Positions 16,543 to 24,722 of a stretch of DNA of 64,000 bases are shown here, piece by piece. Location of the stretch: contig CBDBUX010000011.1 in NCBI GenBank assembly GCA_965212205.1, forward strand, positions 186,001-250,000, read 5' to 3'. The notes beneath the pieces are model-generated. The model made no database searches. It was not told the origin of the DNA and saw only the letters and a program-made list of their open reading frames with translations. The DNA comes from JAHEJJ01 sp965212205. GTDB lineage: Bacteria; Bacteroidota; Bacteroidia; Flavobacteriales; Flavobacteriaceae. The position numbers were made by a program, and so were the translations under genes. The number at the start of each line of letters is the position of its first letter. Positions within the stretch are counted from its first letter, which is position 1.

Positions 16543-17535
16543 ATGGCATTATTAAATTTTCAGAAGCCCGATAAGGTAATCATGATAGACTCATCCGATT
16601 TTGATGGGAAATTCGAATTTCGCCCATTGGAACCAGGATACGGTCTTACCGTAGGGAATGCATTGAGAAGAGTATTGCTTTCTTCCCTGGAAGGATTTGC
16701 AATCACTTCGGTGCGCATAGACAAAGTAGAACACGAATTTTCGGTAATTGAAGGTGTTGTTGAAGATGTTACCGAGATTATCCTCAACCTGAAACAGGTA
16801 CGTTTTAAAAGACAAATCGAGGATGTAAATGAAGAAACCGTATCGATTTCGGTAAGCGGGAAAGAACAGCTGACAGCGGGAGATTTTCAGAAGTTTATCT
16901 CCGGTTTCCAGGTGCTTAACCCAGATCTTGTGATCTGTAACATGGACTCGAAGGTGAGCATCAATATGGAGATCATCATCGAAAAAGGTCGTGGTTATGT
17001 ACCGGCAGAAGAAAATAAAAAGTCTAATGCACCGCTGGGCAGTATAGCGGTAGACTCTATTTTCACCCCGGTTAAAAATGTGAAGTACAGTATTGAAAAC
17101 TTCAGGGTAGAGCAGAAAACCGATTATGAAAAACTCGTGTTTGAAATCATGACCGATGGTTCGATCCACCCTAAAGATGCATTGACCGAAGCGGCAAAAG
17201 TGCTGATTCACCATTTCATGCTCTTCTCAGACGAACGAATCACGCTCGAAGCAGATGAGATCGCGCAAACAGAAACCTATGATGAAGAGTCGTTGCACAT
17301 GAGGCAGCTTCTCAAGACCAAGTTGGTAGATATGGATCTTTCTGTAAGGGCACTCAACTGTTTGAAGGCAGCCGAAGTGGATACACTTGGAGATCTTGTC
17401 TCCTTCAATAAGAACGATTTGATGAAATTTAGAAATTTTGGAAAGAAGTCACTAACCGAACTGGAAGAACTGGTGATCAATAAGGGTCTGAATTTCGGAA
17501 TGGATCTTTCTAAATACAAACTGGATAAAGACTAA
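16543..17535 (+). CDS. rpoA: DNA-directed RNA polymerase subunit alpha
   Basis: RpoA dimerises to nucleate RNA polymerase and its C-terminal domain touches regulators and DNA. The 330-residue product has the N-terminal domain with FEFRPLEPGYGLTVGNALRR near residues 25-45 and SSLEGFAITSVRID, and a C-terminal domain from about residue 250 with ALNCLKAAEVDTLGDLVSF and FGKKSLTELEELV. Normal position between rpsD and rplQ. Confidence 0.99.
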   Translation: MALLNFQKPDKVIMIDSSDFDGKFEFRPLEPGYGLTVGNALRRVLLSSLEGFAITSVRIDKVEHEFSVIEGVVEDVTEIILNLKQVRFKRQIEDVNEETVSISVSGKEQLTAGDFQKFISGFQVLNPDLVICNMDSKVSINMEIIIEKGRGYVPAEENKKSNAPLGSIAVDSIFTPVKNVKYSIENFRVEQKTDYEKLVFEIMTDGSIHPKDALTEAAKVLIHHFMLFSDERITLEADEIAQTETYDEESLHMRQLLKTKLVDMDLSVRALNCLKAAEVDTLGDLVSFNKNDLMKFRNFGKKSLTELEELVINKGLNFGMDLSKYKLDKD

Positions 17536-17585
17536 TAGTGTAAACGGCATGGCCTAAAAGCCAGCCGGAAATACAAGATATAACC

Positions 17586-18089
17586 ATGAGACACGGTAAG
17601 AAAGTAAATCACTTAGGGAGAAAGACGGCTCATAGGAAGGCGATGCTGGCCAATATGGCCTGTTCGCTTATCGAACATAAGAGGATCAATACTACTGTAG
17701 CGAAGGCAAAAGCCCTTAAGCTATTTATAGAACCACTGATCACCAAATCCAAGGCCGAAAATAACCAATCGACCGAAAAAGGAACGCACAACAGACGAAT
17801 TGCGTTTAAGAACTTAAGGGATAAGGAAGCGGTTACCGAATTATTCGGTACGGTTTCAGAGAAAGTTGCGGACCGGCCAGGAGGTTATACCCGAATCATT
17901 AAGCTGGGCAACCGACAGGGCGACAACGCAGAAATGGCGATGATCGAACTGGTGGATTTCAACGAGCTGTACAATGCCGGTAAGCCCAAGAAGAAGAAAT
18001 CTACCCGACGAGGGCGTCGCGGACCACAAAAAGCGGTGACTCCACCAGTGGAGACTGTGGAAAACACAACAGATGATTCCGAAGAGTAA
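17586..18089 (+). CDS. rplQ: 50S ribosomal protein L17 with C-terminal extension
   Basis: L17 binds near the tunnel exit. The 167-residue product has the start MRHGKKVNHLGRKTAHRKAM, the LANMACSLIEHKRINTT helix and GYTRIIKLGNRQGDNAEMAM. It is about 40 residues longer than the Escherichia coli protein: after residue 135 comes a lysine/arginine-rich stretch and then an acidic Asp/Glu end. It is the last gene of the super-operon; a strong terminator follows. Confidence 0.98.
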   Translation: MRHGKKVNHLGRKTAHRKAMLANMACSLIEHKRINTTVAKAKALKLFIEPLITKSKAENNQSTEKGTHNRRIAFKNLRDKEAVTELFGTVSEKVADRPGGYTRIIKLGNRQGDNAEMAMIELVDFNELYNAGKPKKKKSTRRGRRGPQKAVTPPVETVENTTDDSEE

Positions 18090-18117
18090 AATGTTTATAA
18101 ATACTTTGAAATAATTG

Positions 18118-18149
18118 AAAGGATAGGCCATCAAGTCTATCCTTTTTTT
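18118..18149 (+). terminator. Intrinsic terminator of the ribosomal super-operon
   Basis: AAAGGATAG (18118-18126) pairs perfectly with CTATCCTTT (18137-18145) around a 10-base loop, and the T-run extends to 18149. It separates rplQ from carA. Confidence 0.9.
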
Positions 18150-18184
18150 ATGTTTATTTGTGAAACCAAAATCATATTGCAATT

Positions 18185-19312
18185 ATGAAGTATCAACCAA
18201 AAAAGCGAGCACTGATCTTGTTGGCCGATGGCACTATTTTTTATGGTAAATCGGTAGGGAACAAGGAAGGTACTGCATTTGGAGAAGTATGTTTTAACAC
18301 CGGCATGACCGGATACCAGGAAATTTTTACCGATCCTTCTTACTACGGACAGCTCATGGTTACGACCAATGCCCATATCGGGAACTATGGTACCAACCCC
18401 GATGAGGTGGAATCGGATTCGATTAAGATCTCTGGACTTATCTGTAAAAACTTCAGCTATGATTATTCGAGACCCAGTGCTCAAAAGAGCCTGCTTGAGT
18501 TTCTCGATCAGAATAAACTTTTTGCGATTTCCGATGTCGATACAAGGGCATTGGTGTGTTATATAAGGGATCATGGCGTTATGAACGCTGTTATCTCTAC
18601 CGATGTGGAAAATATCGACGGGCTGAAAGCTGCCTTAAAAGAAGTGCCCGAAATGGAGGGGCTGGAACTGGCTTCGAAGGTATCCGCGAAAGAACCCTAT
18701 TATTTCGGAGATGAAAACTCCAGCTATAAAATAGCTGCGCTCGATATCGGCATCAAGAAAAACATTTTAAAAAACCTGGCCAAACGAGATGCCTACATCA
18801 AGGTGTTTCCTTACAACACGTCATTCGAAGAGATGAAGAGTTGGGAACCCGACGGTTATTTTATTTCCAACGGACCGGGTGATCCCGAACCATTGGAAGA
18901 TGCTATTATGGCAGCAAAAAATATTATTGAAGCCGATAAACCCTTATTTGGAATATGCCTGGGACATCAGGTTGTGGCATTGGCAAATGACATATCGACC
19001 TATAAAATGTATAACGGGCACCGGGGTATTAACCACCCGGTGATAAACCTGAATACGGGCAAAGGTGAGATCACCTCTCAGAATCACGGTTTTGCCATCA
19101 ACAGGGAAGAGACCGAAGCGAATAACGACCTGCTCATTACGCATATTCATCTGAATGATGATACCGTTGCGGGAATTCGATTGAAAGACAAAATGGTATT
19201 CTCTGTGCAGTATCATCCCGAGGCCAGTCCTGGTCCACACGATTCGGACTACCTCTTCGACCAGTTTTTCGAAATGGTCAAAGCCAGCATAGAGAAAAAC
19301 CAGCTGGTATAA
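18185..19312 (+). CDS. carA: Carbamoyl-phosphate synthase small (glutaminase) subunit
   Basis: CarA hydrolyses glutamine and feeds ammonia to CarB for carbamoyl phosphate, the precursor of pyrimidines and arginine. The 375-residue product has the N-terminal CarA domain (GTAFGEVCFNTGMTGYQEIF near residues 28-47) and a class-I glutamine amidotransferase domain with the nucleophile in FGICLGHQVVALA (Cys near residue 258) and the histidine of SVQYHPEASPGPHDSDYLF near residues 340-360. carB is not adjacent. The gene follows the ribosomal terminator and precedes eno by 101 bases. Confidence 0.98.
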   Translation: MKYQPKKRALILLADGTIFYGKSVGNKEGTAFGEVCFNTGMTGYQEIFTDPSYYGQLMVTTNAHIGNYGTNPDEVESDSIKISGLICKNFSYDYSRPSAQKSLLEFLDQNKLFAISDVDTRALVCYIRDHGVMNAVISTDVENIDGLKAALKEVPEMEGLELASKVSAKEPYYFGDENSSYKIAALDIGIKKNILKNLAKRDAYIKVFPYNTSFEEMKSWEPDGYFISNGPGDPEPLEDAIMAAKNIIEADKPLFGICLGHQVVALANDISTYKMYNGHRGINHPVINLNTGKGEITSQNHGFAINREETEANNDLLITHIHLNDDTVAGIRLKDKMVFSVQYHPEASPGPHDSDYLFDQFFEMVKASIEKNQLV

Positions 19313-19370
19313 GGAAGTAATTTTTCATCAGGGAAATGTGGTTTTAGGGTGATAGAACACCCCCCTTTCG

Positions 19371-19378
19371 TATATTTG
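19371..19378 (+). promoter_or_regulatory. -7 promoter element of eno
   Basis: TATATTTG matches TANNTTTG and lies 35 bases before the eno start codon. No clear TTTG element is seen at the expected distance upstream. Confidence 0.6.
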
Positions 19379-19413
19379 CCTGATTAACACAAGCGATAAA
19401 AAACGAAATTTTT

Positions 19414-20703
19414 ATGAGTATAATTGTAGATATCCACGCCAGACAGATACTCGACTCCAGAGGAAACCCGACAGTTGAAGTAGATGTGATCACAGAAAAC
19501 GGAGTACTAGGCCGGGCAGCCGTACCTTCAGGGGCCTCAACAGGAGAGCATGAAGCTGTGGAGTTGCGTGATGGCGGCAATAGCTTTATGGGAAAAGGAG
19601 TAGGTAAAGCGGTGGAAAATGTGAATACCGCTATAGCCGAAGAGATCACAGGGATGATCGTCTTCGAGCAAAATCTGATCGATCAGACCATGATCGCTCT
19701 GGATGGAACACCAAACAAATCAAAACTGGGTGCTAACGCTATTCTTGGTGTTTCATTGGCTGTGGCCAAGGCTGCGGCTAATGAATTAGGCCTGCCACTT
19801 TTCCGATATGTGGGCGGGGTGAGTGCAAACACTCTTCCAGTCCCGATGATGAATATCATCAATGGAGGCTCTCATTCAGATGCACCCATCGCCTTTCAGG
19901 AGTTTATGGTGATGCCGGTAAAAGCAGAAAACTTCAGTCATGCTATGCAAATGGGGACTGAGATTTTTCATCACTTGAAAAAAGTACTGCACGGACGGAA
20001 TCTGAGTACGGCAGTAGGGGATGAGGGAGGATTTGCTCCCGGCCTCGACGGTACCGAAGATGCTATTGAAACGATTGGAAAAGCGGTAGAGAATGCCGGC
20101 TATAAATTCGGAGATGAAGTGATGATCGCTTTAGACTGTGCAGCAGCTGAGTTCTACAAAGATGGTAAGTACGATTACACGCTTTTCGAAGGCGATAAAG
20201 GAGCGGTTAGAAGCTCAGAAGAACAAGCTAAATATCTTGCAGAACTTAGCGATAAATACCCAATTATCTCCATCGAAGACGGTATGGATGAAAACGATTG
20301 GGATGGCTGGAAAGTGCTTACTGAAATGATCGGTGACAAGGTTCAGCTTGTTGGCGATGATCTTTATGTTACCAATGTTGAGCGCCTCTCGAGAGGGATC
20401 GAGAACGGTATAGCCAATTCTATTCTGATCAAGGTGAACCAGATTGGGACTCTGTCTGAAACGATAGCTGCGGTTAATATGGCTAAAGATGCCGGTTATA
20501 CCTCAGTAATGTCGCACCGATCCGGTGAAACCGAAGACAATACCATTGCCGACCTGGCTGTGGCACTGAATACCGGACAGATCAAAACGGGTTCGGCATC
20601 GAGAAGCGACAGGATGGCTAAATACAATCAACTGCTTCGTATAGAAGAGGAACTGGGCGATACAGCTTACTATCCTAAAGAAAAAGCTTTTAAGGTAACA
20701 TAG
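19414..20703 (+). CDS. eno: Enolase
   Basis: Enolase converts 2-phosphoglycerate to phosphoenolpyruvate in glycolysis. The 429-residue product has the N-terminal DSRGNPTVEVDV and GAVPSGASTG-type motifs (here AAVPSGASTGEHEA near residues 34-47), the Mg-binding IEDGMDENDWDGW region near residue 289, the catalytic loop VMSHRSGETEDNTIADLAVA near residues 366-385 and the GQIKTGSASRSDRMAKYNQL signature. It has its own promoter element and terminator. Confidence 0.99.
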   Translation: MSIIVDIHARQILDSRGNPTVEVDVITENGVLGRAAVPSGASTGEHEAVELRDGGNSFMGKGVGKAVENVNTAIAEEITGMIVFEQNLIDQTMIALDGTPNKSKLGANAILGVSLAVAKAAANELGLPLFRYVGGVSANTLPVPMMNIINGGSHSDAPIAFQEFMVMPVKAENFSHAMQMGTEIFHHLKKVLHGRNLSTAVGDEGGFAPGLDGTEDAIETIGKAVENAGYKFGDEVMIALDCAAAEFYKDGKYDYTLFEGDKGAVRSSEEQAKYLAELSDKYPIISIEDGMDENDWDGWKVLTEMIGDKVQLVGDDLYVTNVERLSRGIENGIANSILIKVNQIGTLSETIAAVNMAKDAGYTSVMSHRSGETEDNTIADLAVALNTGQIKTGSASRSDRMAKYNQLLRIEEELGDTAYYPKEKAFKVT

Positions 20704-20725
20704 TTTAGTCGCTATAGATAAATCG

Positions 20726-20754
20726 AAGCCCTTCGCCTTTGCAAGGGCTTTTTT
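20726..20754 (+). terminator. Intrinsic terminator after eno
   Basis: AAGCCCTT (20726-20733) pairs with AAGGGCTT (20743-20750) around a 9-base loop, with six T at 20749-20754. It lies 22 bases after the eno stop. Confidence 0.9.
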
Positions 20755-20820
20755 ATTGGCTGCCGATAATGCGCTAAAAGAAAAGAAGTATCTTGTATTT
20801 TCCTAGTTTTAATTTATTCG

Positions 20821-22359
20821 ATGCGTAATTTTTTATTTGTATCTGCCGAGAATGATGCCATTGCCCATTGTAAGGCAGGAGGTATGGGCGATGTTGTGAG
20901 AGATGTGCCCAGAGAGATCGCCCGAAGGGGAGATAAAGTCCATGTGGTAGTACCCTCATACGACCGTCTGCATAGAGATGGAGGCACCTTTAAATCGCGA
21001 CTTAACTTCAAGCTTAGAGGTCTTATCTATTCGGCAGAACTCTACGAGCTAATCCCAAAAAAAGAAAGCAGGAATTTATACCACTATGCCATTCACCATA
21101 CCGAAATCGAAGGTGGCGATATAGCTCATATCTATCACAACGACCCTGAACAACCCTTTTATACCGACGCCATCAAATTTTTCATATTCTGTACTGCCGT
21201 TGCAGAGGGGATCAAGAAAGGGGCTTTTGGGAATTTGGATATCATCCACCTCCATGACTGGCATACCAGCATGCTTTTATTTTTACGGCAGTACCATAAG
21301 GAATATGATCTTTTACAATCTATTCGCTTTGTTTATAGCATTCATAACCTTGCCATACAGGGGATACGCCCCTTTGAAAACAATTATTCCTCCGTTAAAA
21401 CCTGGTTTCCCGATATTGATTTAGACCACGAGACACTGATGGACCATCGTTACCAGGATTGCATCAATCTGATGGCGATAGGAATTCGCCTGGCCGACGC
21501 GGTGCATACGGTCTCGCCTTCTTATGCCAAAGACATACTTTTACCAAGTGCCCCACCTGAGTTTATAGGAGGCGAAGGCCTGGAAGAGGATCTGCGTAAG
21601 GCCGATAAGGAAAATCGGCTTTTTGGTATTTTAAACGGTTGTAATTATGAAAATATCAGGACAGTCGAGCCAAAGCACATCTATAAAAATACTATACGGG
21701 CTATTTTCAGGTGGCTACAACAGGAGTCGAAGAAGTACAAGGCCGACTTTCTAGCCCATACCGGGGAAAAGGTCATCGACTTGCTCGAAGAACGCCCTGC
21801 TTTTATCTGTTCCAGTGTAGCTCGCCTTACCGAACAGAAGTTTTATTTCTTTAAGCGTTCACCCGATGCATTTGTCGATATTCTAAAAATCCTGGAAGAG
21901 TATAATGGAATTTTTATGCTTTTAGGAACCGGTGCCCCTGAATACGAAGAGCTTTTTAGGGATATGAGCTACAAACACAGTAATTTCATATTTACGAATG
22001 GCCAGTCCGAGGAGGTGATCGATTCGATCTATCTCGAATCAGACCTCTACTTTATGCCAAGCCTCTTCGAACCTTGCGGAATCAGCCAAATGCTGGCCAT
22101 GCGCAATGGAAATCCCTGCCTGGCACATGGAACCGGTGGACTTTTAGATACGGTTGAGCATATGAAAACCGGATTTATATTCAGCGGAGAAAGTTATGAC
22201 GAAAAAATTCAAAATATGTTAGCCGAACTACGAGCGGCACTGGAGATTTTCAGCAACGATCAAGACCTTTGGCAGCAGATCCGCTCAAATGCCAAAAAGG
22301 TGCGGTTTACATGGAAAGAATCGATAGATGACTACTATCGCGATCTTTATAATTTTTAA
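20821..22359 (+). CDS. Glycogen/starch synthase-like glycosyltransferase (GT5-type)
   Basis: The 512-residue product looks like a GT-B fold glucosyltransferase that extends alpha-1,4-glucan from a sugar nucleotide. Its N terminus has FVSAENDAIAHCKAGGMGDV, a variant of the KxGGLGDV sugar-nucleotide loop, HLHDWHTSMLLFL near residues 141-153, and the C-terminal domain has PSLFEPCGISQMLAMRNGNP then GTGGLLDTV near residues 418-446, the GT5 signature. The usual Lys of KVGG is kept but the surrounding residues differ. No glgB or glgC lies nearby. A glgA-like role is likely, but a related sugar donor or acceptor is possible. Confidence 0.8.
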   Translation: MRNFLFVSAENDAIAHCKAGGMGDVVRDVPREIARRGDKVHVVVPSYDRLHRDGGTFKSRLNFKLRGLIYSAELYELIPKKESRNLYHYAIHHTEIEGGDIAHIYHNDPEQPFYTDAIKFFIFCTAVAEGIKKGAFGNLDIIHLHDWHTSMLLFLRQYHKEYDLLQSIRFVYSIHNLAIQGIRPFENNYSSVKTWFPDIDLDHETLMDHRYQDCINLMAIGIRLADAVHTVSPSYAKDILLPSAPPEFIGGEGLEEDLRKADKENRLFGILNGCNYENIRTVEPKHIYKNTIRAIFRWLQQESKKYKADFLAHTGEKVIDLLEERPAFICSSVARLTEQKFYFFKRSPDAFVDILKILEEYNGIFMLLGTGAPEYEELFRDMSYKHSNFIFTNGQSEEVIDSIYLESDLYFMPSLFEPCGISQMLAMRNGNPCLAHGTGGLLDTVEHMKTGFIFSGESYDEKIQNMLAELRAALEIFSNDQDLWQQIRSNAKKVRFTWKESIDDYYRDLYNF

Positions 22360-22437
22360 AATTCATTCCGATTTTGCCTGCCTTGTGTAACCTCGTTTAC
22401 ATCAGCCCGAAACCAATCGAGAAATAGTGGGTTGAAA

Positions 22438-22468
22438 TTGTTAGGCTGCTTCGTTTTTGTTAAATTTA
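22438..22468 (+). promoter_or_regulatory. Candidate promoter of citrate synthase gene
   Basis: TTG at 22438-22440, a 20-bp spacer and TAAATTTA at 22461-22468 (one mismatch to TANNTTTG), 31 bases before the start codon. Confidence 0.5.
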
Positions 22469-22499
22469 CAGTCCTGTTCAATGTTCAAAAATCTTATTC

Positions 22500-23783
22500 A
22501 TGTCAGATAAAGCTTTACTCGAATTCGGAGGGTCAAAATATGAGTTTCCAGTTGTGGAGGGAACGGAAAATGAAGTAGGAATCGATATCAAAACACTTCG
22601 AGGCAGCAGTGGGCTGATCACCCTGGATCCGGGCTATAAAAATACCGGCTCTTGTGAAAGTGGAATCACTTTTCTGGACGGGGAGAAAGGAATTCTGAGG
22701 TATCGGGGTTATTCTATCGAGCAACTTGCGGAAAAAGCGGATTTTCTGGAGGTTGCATTTCTGCTCATATTCGGGGAGTTACCTAGCCATGACCAGCTCC
22801 ATAAATTCCATGAAGATATTAAGCACGAGTCTCATGTGGATGAAGAGATGAAAAAAATCATTAACGGATTTCCCAAATCAGCACATCCCATGGGGGTCTT
22901 AAGTTCGCTTACCAGTGCTTTGATCGCCTTTAATCCCTCTTCGGTAAATGTCGCATCGGAGGAAGCCATGTATAATGCCATTGTAAGAATTATGGCGAAA
23001 TTCCCGGTTTTGGTGGCCTGGACGATGCGTAAAAAAATGGGGCTACCATTGGAATACGGAGATGACAGCTTGGGATTTGTGGAGAACCTGCACAAGATGA
23101 TGTTTAAGAGGCCTAACAAGGAATATCAACTAAACGAGGTAGTTATAGAAGCCCTTGATCAATTGTTAATTCTACATGCAGATCACGAACAGAATTGTTC
23201 TACCTCTACGGTACGAATCGTAGGATCTTCCCATGCCGGCTTGTTTGCTTCACTTTCGGCGGGAATATCGGCCCTTTGGGGTCCATTGCACGGAGGTGCT
23301 AACCAGGCAGTACTCGAGATGCTCGAGGCGATTGCGGCCGATGGTGGAGACACCAAAAAATTTATGGCTAAAGCCAAAGATAAAAACGATCCATTCAGAT
23401 TGATGGGCTTCGGACATCGTGTCTACAAAAACTTTGATCCAAGGGCCAGGATCATTAAAAAAGCCGCAGATGAAGTGTTGAGTGACCTGGGAATAGAAGA
23501 TCCGATTCTGGAGGTGGCCAAAGGACTGGAAAAAGAGGCACTCGAAGATCAATACTTCGTCAATCGAAAGCTGTATCCGAATGTTGATTTTTATTCCGGA
23601 ATTATTTATAGGGCACTGGGTATCCCTGTAGAGATGTTTACCGTGATGTTTGCGATGGGTCGCTTACCGGGTTGGATTGCGCATTGGAGGGAGATGAGAT
23701 TGCGCGGCGAACCTATCGGCAGGCCAAGGCAGATCTATATCGGTGAGAATTCCAGACCTTTTGTATCCGTTGATAATCGATAG
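22500..23783 (+). CDS. gltA: Citrate synthase
   Basis: Condenses acetyl-CoA and oxaloacetate, the entry to the TCA cycle. The 427-residue product has the type II (hexameric, NADH-sensitive in some bacteria) architecture with an N-terminal beta domain, GILRYRGYSIEQLAEKADF near residues 62-80, the catalytic GPLHGGANQAVLEML near residues 260-274 and MGFGHRVYKNFDPRARII near residues 302-320 with the second active-site histidine. A Bacteroidota-type promoter precedes it; the DDAH-like gene follows after 15 bases and is probably co-transcribed. Confidence 0.97.
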   Translation: MSDKALLEFGGSKYEFPVVEGTENEVGIDIKTLRGSSGLITLDPGYKNTGSCESGITFLDGEKGILRYRGYSIEQLAEKADFLEVAFLLIFGELPSHDQLHKFHEDIKHESHVDEEMKKIINGFPKSAHPMGVLSSLTSALIAFNPSSVNVASEEAMYNAIVRIMAKFPVLVAWTMRKKMGLPLEYGDDSLGFVENLHKMMFKRPNKEYQLNEVVIEALDQLLILHADHEQNCSTSTVRIVGSSHAGLFASLSAGISALWGPLHGGANQAVLEMLEAIAADGGDTKKFMAKAKDKNDPFRLMGFGHRVYKNFDPRARIIKKAADEVLSDLGIEDPILEVAKGLEKEALEDQYFVNRKLYPNVDFYSGIIYRALGIPVEMFTVMFAMGRLPGWIAHWREMRLRGEPIGRPRQIYIGENSRPFVSVDNR

Positions 23784-23798
23784 TCTTCCGTACATTAG

Positions 23799-24722
23799 AT
23801 GCTCCAGCTAAATATTATTGACGAAATCTCGCCATTAAAGGCAGTGGTATTGGGTATTGCCAAGGGTAGCGGCCCCGTACCAAGCCCCGAAGATGCCTAT
23901 GATCCTAAGTCTCTGGAACATATTCTCAATGGGACTTATCCCAGGGAGGAAGACATGATCCCTGAGATTGAAGCTTTTGCCAAGATATTCCGAAAACATG
24001 GGGTGGAGGTATTCAGACCCGAATTGATTGAAGAATGTAACCAGATATTTTCCAGGGATATTGCTTTTGTGATCGAGGATAAACTTATCAAAGCCAATAT
24101 TCTGCCCCATAGAGAGGAAGAATTCGAGGCCATCCTTCATGTTCTGGACATCATCTCACCTGAAAAAATTCTTTATCCACCCGATGAAGTACATATTGAA
24201 GGCGGAGATGTTATGCCCTGGTACGACCATATTTTTATCGGCACTTATACAGGACATGACTATCCAGATTATATTACAGCCCGGACGAATTGGGAAGGTG
24301 TGGAATACATCAAGCAGATGTTTCCTCATAAGACTATAAAATCTTTTGAGCTTAGAAAATGCATCGTCAATCCACGTGAAAATGCCCTGCATCTCGACTG
24401 TTGTTTTCAACCGATTGGGAAAAATAAAGCGATTATTCACAAGGAAGGCTTTCTTGTGGAAGAGGAATACAACTGGCTGGTAGACTTTTTTGGCTCCGAA
24501 AATTTATTTCATATCACGGCAGATGAAATGTACCACATGTTCAACAATGTTTTTTCCATTTCTCCGGAAGTAGTGGTTACGGAAAAGAACTTTACACGAC
24601 TTAACCACTGGTTACGCGACCAGGGTTTTACTGTAGAAGAAATTCCCTATGCCCAAGTTTCTAAACAGGGGGGATTGCTGCGTTGTAGTACCTTACCGCT
24701 GGTCAGAGAAAAGATCGTCTAG
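23799..24722 (+). CDS. Amidinotransferase-superfamily hydrolase, DDAH-like
   Basis: The 307-residue product belongs to the pentein fold family of guanidino-group enzymes (arginine deiminase, dimethylarginine dimethylaminohydrolase). Visible motifs are FSRDIAFVIED near residues 88-98, EGGDVMPWYDHIFIGTYTGH near residues 133-152, the catalytic histidine in ALHLDCCFQPIG near residues 193-204 and the nucleophilic cysteine in GGLLRCSTLPL near residue 297. It probably hydrolyses an arginine derivative to citrulline. It follows citrate synthase by 15 bases. Its stop codon shares a CTAG with the stop of the opposite gene. Another superfamily member (CtlX-like) lies at 29442. Confidence 0.85.
   Translation: MLQLNIIDEISPLKAVVLGIAKGSGPVPSPEDAYDPKSLEHILNGTYPREEDMIPEIEAFAKIFRKHGVEVFRPELIEECNQIFSRDIAFVIEDKLIKANILPHREEEFEAILHVLDIISPEKILYPPDEVHIEGGDVMPWYDHIFIGTYTGHDYPDYITARTNWEGVEYIKQMFPHKTIKSFELRKCIVNPRENALHLDCCFQPIGKNKAIIHKEGFLVEEEYNWLVDFFGSENLFHITADEMYHMFNNVFSISPEVVVTEKNFTRLNHWLRDQGFTVEEIPYAQVSKQGGLLRCSTLPLVREKIV

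Noticed and set aside
16591..17214. 207-codon minus-strand frame inside rpoA
   Set aside because: Antisense shadow of a certain gene, rich in Phe, Tyr and Arg without a domain.
18185..19312. carA as part of a split or broken carAB operon
   Set aside because: carA is complete and followed by eno with its own promoter; carA apart from carB is, as far as I recall, usual in this group.
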